This document shows, one piece after another, positions 33,296-39,952 of a stretch of DNA of 39,952 bases; position 1 is the stretch's first letter; each line of letters opens with the position of its first letter. The notes under the pieces were generated by a model. The model was not told where the DNA came from, made no database searches, and saw nothing but the letters and a program-made list of their open reading frames with translations. Both the position numbers and the translations under genes were made by a program. This DNA is from Alteromonadaceae bacterium (GTDB lineage: Bacteria > Pseudomonadota > Gammaproteobacteria > Enterobacterales > Alteromonadaceae): the NCBI GenBank assembly GCA_016765535.1, contig JAESPQ010000102.1, positions 1-39,952 on the forward strand, given 5' to 3'.

Positions 33296-34393
33296 ATGAA
33301 TTTTAAACGCGCAGTAATAAAAGTAGGTAGTGCCTTAATATCGCCAGACGGTAAAGGTTGTAGTAGTAAATATGTTTTGGCAATTGCTCAATTTATTACC
33401 GCTTGCCATCAACAGAATAAAGAAATTATTTTAGTCTCATCTGGTAGTGTTGCGGCTGGTCGTCAGCTTATCCATCATGGTTCGCCCGAACTTGCTATTC
33501 AAACTAAACAAGCCATGGCTGCGGTTGGACAAATGCAAATGATGGCAAATTGGCAACGATTTTTTGATGTACCTTGTTCACAGCTATTAATTACCCACAG
33601 TGATTTAAAAGATCGCCAATGTTATAATAACATTAAAAATACTTTACGTATTTTACTCGACAATAAAATTATTCCTATTGTTAATGAAAACGATACCGTG
33701 GCTATTGATGAACTCAAAGTAGGCGATAATGATAATTTAGCCGCGTTAGTGGCTTTAGTCAGCGAAGCCGATAGTTTGTTTATTTTAAGTGATGTTGACG
33801 GTGTGTTTACTAAAGATCCTCGTTCAAATACAGACGCTAAGCTTATTAAACAAATCACTGAGATTAATGATGACATTTATGCCATGGCGGGTGCCACTAA
33901 AAACCATATAGCTACAGGCGGTATGAAAACCAAAATAGAAGCCGCTGACAAAGCCACCGAAAATGGTATTGCCACTTATATTATTAACGGCACTAACAGT
34001 CATGTATTTGAGCAATTATTACAACAACGAAACCCAGGTACGCATTTTGTTGCCAAACAAGACTACGCCAAAGCAAAAAAACATTGGTTAAAACACACTC
34101 TACGTAGCAATGGTGAATTATTATTAGATGCAGGTGCTGTGAATGCAGTGATCAATAATGGGGCGTCTTTGCTACCCTCTGGAATTAGCGCCCTAAATGG
34201 CAACTTTGTTGCTGGCGACTCAGTTAATTTACTCGATAACAACACTAAAAAAATTATCGCTAAAGGTATTTGCCAATATAATGCTAACGATTTGCAACGT
34301 ATAAAAGGCTGTAATAGCGAAAAAATTTACCCCTTACTCGGCTATTGTACCAGCCAAGTGATCGTTCATAGAAATGATTTAGTCATTTTATAG
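33296..34393 (+). CDS. proB: Glutamate 5-kinase
   Basis: ProB phosphorylates glutamate, the first step of proline synthesis, and is normally feedback-inhibited by proline. The 365-residue protein (E. coli 367) has the amino acid kinase core: VIKVGSALI, LVSSGSVAAGR, PIVNENDTVA, VGDNDNLAALVA, LSDVDGVFTKDPR and the GTGGMKTK-type loop IATGGMKTKIEAADKA. A C-terminal PUA domain starts at about residue 275. AAGGA lies 7 bases before the ATG. In many relatives proA follows directly; here 687 bases without a gene follow and proA is not in the window. Confidence 0.95.
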   Translation: MNFKRAVIKVGSALISPDGKGCSSKYVLAIAQFITACHQQNKEIILVSSGSVAAGRQLIHHGSPELAIQTKQAMAAVGQMQMMANWQRFFDVPCSQLLITHSDLKDRQCYNNIKNTLRILLDNKIIPIVNENDTVAIDELKVGDNDNLAALVALVSEADSLFILSDVDGVFTKDPRSNTDAKLIKQITEINDDIYAMAGATKNHIATGGMKTKIEAADKATENGIATYIINGTNSHVFEQLLQQRNPGTHFVAKQDYAKAKKHWLKHTLRSNGELLLDAGAVNAVINNGASLLPSGISALNGNFVAGDSVNLLDNNTKKIIAKGICQYNANDLQRIKGCNSEKIYPLLGYCTSQVIVHRNDLVIL

Positions 34394-34432
34394 CTTGTCT
34401 ATTTTAGCGATTCATTTGAATAGTTTATCATG

Positions 34433-34459
34433 GTGGGCAATTCGCGCCTTATTGTCCAC
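34433..34459. repeat. REP-like hairpin downstream of proB
   Basis: GTGGGCAAT / ATTGTCCAC with a 9-base loop (one G-T pair), preceded by ATG and followed by GCTACAAT. It is similar in style to dispersed GTGGGC...GCCCAC repeats. No T-run follows, so it is not a standard terminator, though it may protect the proB 3' end. Confidence 0.45.
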
Positions 34460-34524
34460 GCTACAATAACTAGTAAATTTTCCACCTAAAAAGTAATTAA
34501 ATTACACTTACTTAAATTTTAACC

Positions 34525-34627
34525 AAAAAAAACCGATAGTATCTATAATTAGAAACTATCGGCGTATTAGCTATGAGGAAAGCTACAACATACAAATATT
34601 ACAACAAGCGTTCTCGTAGAGGAACGC
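34525..34627 (-). ncRNA. Candidate small RNA downstream of polA (Spot 42 position)
   Basis: A self-contained transcription unit on the polA strand. A sigma-70-like promoter at 34661-34632 predicts a start near 34625-34628. The transcript would then fold into AGCGTTC / GAACGCT, a smaller AGCT...AGCT hairpin, and a terminator CCGATAGT / ACTATCGG (34533-34562) followed by eight T. The length, about 103 nt, and the place downstream of polA in the same direction are those of Spot 42 (spf, 109 nt), the CRP-controlled carbon-metabolism sRNA of enteric, Vibrio and Aeromonas species. The primary sequence does not visibly match E. coli Spot 42, so homology is open. No ORF is present. Confidence 0.6.
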
Positions 34628-34631
34628 TGTT

Positions 34632-34661
34632 ATTATATAACCAAACATTAATTTTAGTAAA
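34632..34661 (-). promoter_or_regulatory. Promoter of the candidate small RNA
   Basis: Minus strand: -35 TTTACT (34661-34656), 18-base spacer, perfect -10 TATAAT (34637-34632). The predicted start falls at the first stem of the RNA. Confidence 0.55.
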
Positions 34662-34674
34662 GTAAAAAACACAA

Positions 34675-34705
34675 AAATACGTAATAAAATTACATTTACG
34701 TATTT
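34675..34705. other. Inverted repeat just upstream of the sRNA promoter
   Basis: AAATACGTAA (34675-34684) and TTACGTATTT (34696-34705) are perfectly complementary, 11 bases apart. The position directly upstream of the -35 fits an operator for the small RNA. It does not match the CRP consensus (TGTGA-N6-TCACA). Confidence 0.45.
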
Positions 34706-34742
34706 ATTTTACATTTTATAGAGTAAAAACTTAAAAATAGGC

Positions 34743-34767
34743 AAAAAAATGCCCCAAGGGTAGGGGC
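34743..34767 (-). terminator. Rho-independent terminator downstream of polA
   Basis: Minus strand: GCCCC-TACCCTT-GGGGC then ATTTTTTT. It is a strong GC stem in AT-rich DNA, 314 bases past the polA stop, so it ends either a long polA 3' UTR or a further short transcript in 34770-35080. Confidence 0.8.
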
Positions 34768-35080
34768 GAATTCATGAAGCACATTAATACCAATCTCACA
34801 AACTAAGTGATCATTTCTACTTGTTAAAGTCACCAATAACTGTGTTACTTATTCAATAATTAGAACAACTAGTTAATTAAATAAATGCCTTGTTCTTGGC
34901 GATTTTTCCTACGTATAAAATAGTTTACTTAATTAATGAAACTGGTATCAGGAATACATCTGCAAATAACAGTTAATAATACGTTACTTGCATATATGTA
35001 GACCTTAGTTATTGAAATTACTTTCAACGTTTCAATATTTATTTACTCCAGCTAAAAACAGCAACAAATGAATTTAACGA

Positions 35081-37825
35081 TTAATGCGCTTCTTGCCAGT
35101 TATCACCAACGCCATATTCAGCAATTAACGGTACATTAAGCGTTACTGCATTATTCATAAGCTCAACTAATTTAGGAACAACCTCTTCGATATGATCTTG
35201 ATGAATTTCAAAAATAAGTTCATCGTGTACCTGCATGGTCATTTTAATGTTAAGTGATTTATTTTCATTTAACCATTTTGCCACCACTAGCATGGCTTTT
35301 TTAATAATATCGGCAGCGGTGCCTTGCATTGGTGCATTAATTGCCGCACGTTCAGCCGCTTTTTTCCGCATTTGGTTTCTCGCATTAATGTCAGGTAAAT
35401 ATAAACGGCGACCCAATAATGTTTCAACATAACCCTGTTCAGCCGCTAATTGTCGGGTTTCTTGCATGTAAGTTAACACGCTAGGGTAACGCTTAAAGTA
35501 TGCGTCCATATAATTTTGCGCTTGTTTACGGTCTATTCCCAACTGTTTTGACAGCCCAAATGCCGACATGCCATAAATCAAACCAAAGTTAATCGCTTTA
35601 GCGCTGCGACGTTGATCGATACTAACGTCATCTAAAGCGATAGAAAATATTTCAGCCGCAGTGGCTTGATGAATATCTTTGCCTTCACTAAATGCTTTGA
35701 CTAAGCCTGCATCGTTAGATAAATGCGCCATAATACGTAATTCAATTTGAGAGTAATCAATAGCAACAATTTTATGATCTTTAGGAGCGATAAAGGCTTG
35801 CCGTATTTTGCGCCCTTCTTCACTACGAATAGGAATGTTTTGTAAATTAGGATCTGTTGAAGATAAACGTCCAGTTGCTGTTACTGCTTGCTGATACGAC
35901 GTATGCACCCGACCACTATCTGTATTAATCATTAACGGCAATTTATCTGTATAGGTTGATTTTAATTTACTTAAACTTCGATGTTCTAAAATAACTTTAG
36001 GCAAAGGGTAATCAAGCGCTAATTCTTGTAACACTTCTTCGGCGGTTGAGGGTGCCCCTTTTGGAGTTTTTTTAATAACGGGGATTTTTAACTCTTCAAA
36101 CAATATTTGTTGTAGCTGTTTCGGAGAGTTTAAGTTAAAACTATGCCCTGCAATATTATGTGCCTTAATTTCTAATTCAGATAAGCGCATACCAATAACA
36201 TGGCTTTGTTGATCTAATAAATCACTGTCAATCAATACACCAGTATGTTCCATTTGTGTTAGAACCGATATTAAAGGCATTTCAATATCTTTAAATACCG
36301 CAAGTTGTGCGGCATTTTTAGCAAGTTTAGGATAAATAGCTTGATGTAAACGCAAAGTAATGTCCGCATCTTCGGCGGCATAATGTCCTGCTTTTTCTAC
36401 TTCTATTTGATTAAAAGTTAATTGTTTTTTACCTTTACCTGCAATTTCTTCAAAATGTACGGTTTTAAGCCCTAAATATTTCTCGGCTAACGCATCCATA
36501 TTATGGCGAGTAGCAATACTGTTATAACAATAAGATTCAATCATGGTATCAAAGGCAACACCATGTAAATAAATATTATAGTTTTGCAAAACATGAGCAT
36601 CATATTTTAAATTTTGACCCACTTTAAAGTGTGTTTCACTTTCGAGCAAAGGTTTTAATTGCGCTAGCACCCAAGTTAATTCTAATTGTTGGGGTGCATC
36701 AATATAATCGTGCGATACTGGCACATAAGCGGCCTTACCTGCTTCAATACAAAAAGATAAACCCACCAATTTAGCCTGCATATAGTCAAGGCTGGTGGTT
36801 TCAGTATCAAAGGCGAATAATTCAGCTTGCTCAAGTGCCGTTAACCATCGTAAAAAATCTTCTTCGGTGGTAATAATTTCATATTCGCGGCTAACATCAA
36901 CAGGTAATGCTTCATCTTCAACAACAGCTTTCGATATTGCCGTACTAGCGCCCTGTGTTGGTTTTTCAAGATCGGCCAGTAATCTTTTTAATTCAAATCG
37001 TTGGTATAGTTCTTTTAATTTATCTACTTCAGGAGCTTTAGCTGCAAGTTGTTCAACATTATAAGGTAAATCAACATCGAGTTTAATCGTTGCCAATTGA
37101 TATGATAAGGGTAAGTGCGCTAAAGCATTACGTAAATGTTCGCCTATTTTACCTTTTACCTTCTCTGCATTTGCCATTACCTGCTCAAGCGTACCATGCT
37201 CTGCTAACCATTTTACCGCAGTTTTAGGGCCACACTTATCTACTCCTGGAATATTATCAACTTTATCACCCATTAAGGCTAAATAGTCGATAATTTGATC
37301 GGGCCGTACGCCAAACTTTTCGGATACACCAGCCTCATCTTGCTCAACATTAGTCATGGTATTAATTAAACGTACATGTTTCGTGACTAACTGCGCCATA
37401 TCTTTATCGCCTGTAGAGATAACCGTTTCAATACCTAACTTATCGGCTTGATCTGCCAGCGTACCGATAACATCATCAGCTTCGACACCTTCAATAACTA
37501 GCAATGGAATACCCATCGCTGCAATAATTTCATGTAATGGCGCGATTTGGCAGCGTAGGTCGTCGGGCATGGGTGGACGGTTCGCCTTATAATCTGCATA
37601 CATGTCGTTACGAAAGGTTTTTCCTTTTGCATCAAAAATCGCCACAACATTACCCTGTGGATAATCTTTTTTAAGACTTTTGATCATATTTAAGACACCG
37701 GTAATTGCTCCGGTAGGATGACCATCTTTAGTTGCAAGAGCTTGTAAATAGGGAACGTGATAAGCACGAAATAAATAAGACGATCCATCAATTAAAATTA
37801 ATGGTGATTTTTCAGATGATGACAT
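35081..37825 (-). CDS. polA: DNA polymerase I
   Basis: PolA fills gaps, removes RNA primers and proofreads. The 914-residue protein (E. coli 928) has all three domains. The N-terminal 5' nuclease (LILIDGSSYLFRAYH, VEGVEADDVIGTLA, GDKVDNIPGVDKCGPKTA) spans about 1-290. The 3'-5' exonuclease retains FDTETTSLD, VGQNLKYDAHVL and YAAEDADITLRLH, so its metal ligands are intact. The polymerase domain shows VDYSQIELRIMAHLS, the O-helix RRSAKAINFGLIYGMS and MQVHDELIFEI. It is monocistronic. Three DnaA boxes lie upstream, and a terminator and a candidate sRNA lie downstream. Confidence 0.97.
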   Translation of the reverse strand: MSSSEKSPLILIDGSSYLFRAYHVPYLQALATKDGHPTGAITGVLNMIKSLKKDYPQGNVVAIFDAKGKTFRNDMYADYKANRPPMPDDLRCQIAPLHEIIAAMGIPLLVIEGVEADDVIGTLADQADKLGIETVISTGDKDMAQLVTKHVRLINTMTNVEQDEAGVSEKFGVRPDQIIDYLALMGDKVDNIPGVDKCGPKTAVKWLAEHGTLEQVMANAEKVKGKIGEHLRNALAHLPLSYQLATIKLDVDLPYNVEQLAAKAPEVDKLKELYQRFELKRLLADLEKPTQGASTAISKAVVEDEALPVDVSREYEIITTEEDFLRWLTALEQAELFAFDTETTSLDYMQAKLVGLSFCIEAGKAAYVPVSHDYIDAPQQLELTWVLAQLKPLLESETHFKVGQNLKYDAHVLQNYNIYLHGVAFDTMIESYCYNSIATRHNMDALAEKYLGLKTVHFEEIAGKGKKQLTFNQIEVEKAGHYAAEDADITLRLHQAIYPKLAKNAAQLAVFKDIEMPLISVLTQMEHTGVLIDSDLLDQQSHVIGMRLSELEIKAHNIAGHSFNLNSPKQLQQILFEELKIPVIKKTPKGAPSTAEEVLQELALDYPLPKVILEHRSLSKLKSTYTDKLPLMINTDSGRVHTSYQQAVTATGRLSSTDPNLQNIPIRSEEGRKIRQAFIAPKDHKIVAIDYSQIELRIMAHLSNDAGLVKAFSEGKDIHQATAAEIFSIALDDVSIDQRRSAKAINFGLIYGMSAFGLSKQLGIDRKQAQNYMDAYFKRYPSVLTYMQETRQLAAEQGYVETLLGRRLYLPDINARNQMRKKAAERAAINAPMQGTAADIIKKAMLVVAKWLNENKSLNIKMTMQVHDELIFEIHQDHIEEVVPKLVELMNNAVTLNVPLIAEYGVGDNWQEAH

Positions 37826-38411
37826 GAAAATAACTAGCGTAAGGAAAATTTCACCTAGAATGCCACATTCAAAGGCTTGGCTCCATACTTCTATAAAATA
37901 ACTGTTAAATTAGTCCAAATTACAACATACAAATGCTGAATATTTAGACTGGATTTTGTGGATAACTTTGTTAACAAGCACAGAAAAATATCACATTAAA
38001 AATAATTTAATAATGACAGATTAAATATATCTCATTGAATTTATTGAAAAAAAAGAAGTTTAAAGTCCTTTTTTATGCACAATGTTATTATTTTTATAAA
38101 TGTGGATAAAAATTATTATCACTTGAGTTTTTTTAAATAATTTAGCTCGTATAAAAAGGTAGCCATTTATTTAAGAGCTAAGAGATTACCAGAAAAAAAA
38201 TGCTTTACCAGATCATTTTTAAACTTTTTTTACAATATTATGAAGGTTATAAATAACAAAAAAACATAAGCATGAATTACTCTGGCTTAGCGCTATATTA
38301 GCAAAATGACACTTACCGACTAAATGATAAATATCACAAATATATATTACTGGTAAACCACTGATGTCCACTTTTATGAACATAATAATTTTTGGAGATA
38401 AAAATCAGAAC
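37826..38411. other. AT-rich gene-free region upstream of polA with three DnaA boxes
   Basis: 586 very AT-rich bases. Three perfect matches to the DnaA box TTATNCACA occur: 37957-37965 (minus, TTATCCACA), 38073-38081 (plus, TTATGCACA) and 38101-38109 (minus, TTATCCACA). Only one GATC (38215-38218) is seen, and no replication-origin gene neighbours (dnaA, mnmG, rpmH) are present. polA promoters must be here. No ORF or other feature stands out. Confidence 0.6.
37957..38109. promoter_or_regulatory. Cluster of three consensus DnaA boxes
   Basis: Exact TTATNCACA matches at 37957-37965 (-), 38073-38081 (+) and 38101-38109 (-); the last two face each other 28 bp apart. The nearest is 132 bases from the polA ATG. 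They may couple polA transcription to DnaA or titrate DnaA. A full oriC is unlikely for lack of GATC sites and the usual neighbours. Confidence 0.5.
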
Positions 38412-38443
38412 AAAAAAAAGCTGCTTAATAAATTAAGCAGCTT
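38412..38443 (-). terminator. Terminator of the cold-shock gene
   Basis: AAGCTGCTTAAT (38418-38429) pairs perfectly with ATTAAGCAGCTT (38432-38443). On the minus strand the stem is followed by a run of eight T. It lies 27 bases past the stop. Confidence 0.85.
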
Positions 38444-38470
38444 TTATAAAATTTTAAGCTAAACGATCAA

Positions 38471-38677
38471 TTATACTAAATGAACGTTTACAGCTTGTGG
38501 TCCTTTTTGACCTTGTTCAACTTCAAATGATACTTCTTGACCATCTGTTAAAGTTTTGAATCCGTCACCTTGAATAGCACGGAAGTGAACGAAAACGTCT
38601 TTTCCATCTTGTGCTTCAATAAAACCAAAACCTTTTTTCTCATCAAACCATTTTACACGGCCAGTCATGTTAGACAT
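38471..38677 (-). CDS. Cold-shock domain protein (CspA family)
   Basis: A 68-residue OB-fold nucleic acid chaperone. RNP1 (KGFGFIE) and RNP2 (VFVHF) motifs are intact, with [11 protein letters not shown] at the start and GPQAVNV at the end. A longer frame starts at 38707, but GGAG sits 8 bases before the ATG at 38677 and the extra residues ([10 protein letters not shown]) are not part of the family. The predicted promoter gives a leader of about 150 nt, as in cspA-type mRNAs where the leader folds in a temperature-dependent way. Whether it is cold-induced or constitutive (CspE/CspC-like) cannot be told. Confidence 0.95.
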   Translation of the reverse strand: MSNMTGRVKWFDEKKGFGFIEAQDGKDVFVHFRAIQGDGFKTLTDGQEVSFEVEQGQKGPQAVNVHLV

Positions 38678-39120
38678 AAGTAATCTCCAAATAATAAAAT
38701 ATATCAATTAAACAAAATGCTTAATTGAAGTAGTGCTGAAAGATGGCAGGATTTCTTACGAACTTACTAGATGAGCTTTATACAAAATCATCGCAGACAT
38801 AAATTATCGCCGCTGTATTCTTAACCAACGAGAGCAGTATAACCGAATAAATTATAAAGTAAATGTTTGTTTCTAATATAATTGCTAATAACCTAAAAAA
38901 TAACAATAAATTAACGGGAAACAATTATATAACCCCTCATGTAATACCGGTTTACCTGATAATTAAACACAAAAACAATGTATAAATATTTATCTGCAAA
39001 CTATCAATAGTCAATGAAAGGACTGCTCTTTTGTAATACACTAAATTAAGACAGATGAAAAAAAATACTGAATATGTTAATTTTATCAATATTCTATATT
39101 AATAAAATAAAGGTGGGGTT
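38678..39120. other. Divergent region with csp leader
   Basis: 443 bases between csp and a small membrane protein gene. The left ~150 bases are the predicted csp leader, followed by its promoter (38836-38863). The right part is AT-rich with no ORF; it must hold the promoter of the gene at 39121. Confidence 0.6.
38836..38863 (-). promoter_or_regulatory. Promoter of the cold-shock gene
   Basis: Minus strand: TTTACT (38863-38858), 16 bases, TATACT (38841-38836). The predicted start near 38829 gives a leader of about 152 nt. Confidence 0.55.
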
Positions 39121-39327
39121 ATGGGTAGCGAAGCGATAATGATATGGAGTGTATTGTTTGGCGGCATTGGTATTGGCTTTTTTATGTATGGTAAAAAGCA
39201 ACGCGCTGTTGTGCCGTTATTTACAGGATTAGCACTATTTATCTATCCTTATTTTATGACCAGCGTTACTATGTTGATTATTGTCGGCATTATATTAATT
39301 GCTCTTCCTTATTTTATTCGCCTATAA
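39121..39327 (+). CDS. Small inner-membrane protein
   Basis: A 68-residue hydrophobic protein with two or three membrane segments (about 7-22, 32-48, 49-66) and a short basic loop YGKKQRAVVPL. Similar small proteins occur widely in gammaproteobacteria, sometimes labelled amino acid transport protein, but no function is established. AAGGTGGGG directly precedes the ATG. It converges on the hemerythrin gene with 22 bases between the stops. Confidence 0.8.
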   Translation: MGSEAIMIWSVLFGGIGIGFFMYGKKQRAVVPLFTGLALFIYPYFMTSVTMLIIVGIILIALPYFIRL

Positions 39328-39349
39328 TCCCCCCCCTTAAACAGTAAAA

Positions 39350-39781
39350 CTATGATCTTTTGGTTACCGCAGAGTGAATCTGATCAACGATGAATTGATC
39401 TAATTTCCCATCTTCGCTTTCAACATGCATCTTACTCCAAGCCCGACAATAACGGATTAGCCCAGTGACAGGATCAGAAATAACCTCAGGTGAGCCAAAA
39501 CATAGCTTATCAACCGTTTCAATAAATTCGTTATGCTGAGCTAAATGCTGCTTAATATTAGGGTAATTAAATTTTAACATTATTTGTTCTTCATAACGAA
39601 AATGCTCTTTAACATAAGAAAATAACTCTTCTATAGCTTTGTCTACCAAATTATAATCAAGACAATCACCAGAAATATCTTCTAAATCATGTATCAAGGT
39701 TGCAATTTCATGATGTTGTTTATGAAATTTATCTAAACACTTTAATAATTCACGCATACTTTCCCTAATTACATTAAACAT
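39350..39781 (-). CDS. Bacteriohemerythrin
   Basis: A 143-residue cytoplasmic four-helix-bundle protein binding O2 at a non-heme di-iron site. All expected ligands are present at family spacing: His24, His60 and Glu64 (EHFRYEEQ), His79 and His83 (KQHLAQHNEF), His119 and Asp124 (HVESEDGKLD). It is a single-domain form of the type involved in oxygen sensing, storage or delivery. An internal ATG (residue 9) is an alternative start. The terminal repeat lies 43 bases upstream. Confidence 0.9.
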   Translation of the reverse strand: MFNVIRESMRELLKCLDKFHKQHHEIATLIHDLEDISGDCLDYNLVDKAIEELFSYVKEHFRYEEQIMLKFNYPNIKQHLAQHNEFIETVDKLCFGSPEVISDPVTGLIRYCRAWSKMHVESEDGKLDQFIVDQIHSAVTKRS

Positions 39782-39823
39782 TAATTAAGCATAAAAATAA
39801 TGTTTTGTTAGTTTAGCCATTAA

Positions 39824-39952
39824 AGGGGACTCATCAAACCAAGGTAACAGATAGAGTATTTGTAGGTCGGGCTTCAGCCCGTCAAATATAGATTGATGGC
39901 CTAAAGGCCAACCTACAAGTGTTACCCTAAAATATAGCTATTTGACCAGTCC
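39824..39952. repeat. REP/MITE-like palindromic repeat, right copy
   Basis: Exact reverse complement of bases 1-129, reaching the last base of the window. Identity stops abruptly inside (at 39823 here and 130 at the other end). The same internal hairpins are present: GGTCGGGCTTCAGCCCGTC and GGCCTAAAGGCC. Confidence 0.8.

Larger units (their letters stand above)
34394..35080. other. 687-bp gene-free region between proB and polA
   Basis: From left to right: a REP-like hairpin (34433-34459), a candidate small RNA with terminator and promoter (34525-34661), an inverted repeat (34675-34705), a GC-rich terminator for leftward transcripts (34743-34767), and about 300 AT-rich bases down to the polA stop with no ORF of note. 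Both strong terminators serve the minus strand, the polA direction. Confidence 0.7.

Noticed and set aside
34939-34949. AACTGGTATCA, similar to the MocR operator box, downstream of polA
   Set aside because: Single box with no partner at 22-23 bp and no gene start in the right place.
37826-38411. Chromosomal replication origin
   Set aside because: Three DnaA boxes are present, but only one GATC was seen, no 13-mer array, and none of the usual neighbours (dnaA, dnaN, mnmG, rpmH).
1-39952. Whole window as a composite transposon or island bounded by inverted repeats
   Set aside because: The content is mostly housekeeping genes, there is no transposase or integrase, and the terminal element is a short palindromic repeat, so a contig break at a repeat is simpler.

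Overview
The window looks like chromosomal DNA of a marine gammaproteobacterium of the Alteromonadales, most likely a Colwellia or Thalassotalea relative. This is inferred from the AT-rich sequence, the gammaproteobacterial gene set (rdgC, zapE, yajD, proB, polA, ybdG- and yihG-like genes, csp), the TonB receptor and orphan binding proteins, and the REP-type hairpins. No tRNA, rRNA, CRISPR array, prophage or intact transposase was seen. The first and last 129 bases are exact reverse complements of each other and form a palindromic REP/MITE-like repeat. The window ends are therefore probably contig ends broken at a repeat, not the ends of one mobile element.

Layout. 1-6.9 kb: phosphate-type porin with a Pho box, a divergent sensor kinase, rdgC, zapE, a tiny orphan protein, DUF4389 and yajD. 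7-12.3 kb: a DUF5666-repeat lipoprotein, an orphan periplasmic binding protein and a lipoprotein serine hydrolase. 12.4-16.2 kb: an operon read leftward (TPR-sulfotransferase, MFS carrier, binding protein) ending in the decayed 3' end of a class III aminotransferase. 16.3-25.8 kb: TonB receptor, nitrilase-superfamily amidase, a MocR regulator with an extra C-terminal domain, gabT, gabD and a divergent LysR regulator. 25.8-30.5 kb: small sulfotransferase, thioesterase, DUF6172, a CoA-transferase/GNAT fusion and a histone-deacetylase-like enzyme. 30.5-33.2 kb: wreck of a PrlF/YhaV toxin-antitoxin locus, MscS-type channel and acyltransferase. 33.3-39.8 kb: proB, a candidate small RNA downstream of polA, polA with three DnaA boxes upstream, a cold-shock protein, a small membrane protein and a bacteriohemerythrin.

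The most interesting signal is a shared operator. Tandem 11-bp boxes (AACTGGTACTA), 22-23 bp apart and in the same orientation relative to the gene, lie 57-75 bp upstream of three separate genes: the serine-hydrolase lipoprotein, the TonB receptor and the amidase. One pair abuts the stop codon of the MocR regulator gene. This suggests a small regulon for taking up and hydrolysing an amide- or ester-linked compound, possibly feeding the adjacent GABA pathway (gabT, gabD). The second main candidate is a ~103-nt RNA with its own promoter, three stem-loops and a strong terminator. It lies where Spot 42 (spf) sits in related bacteria but does not obviously resemble it in sequence.
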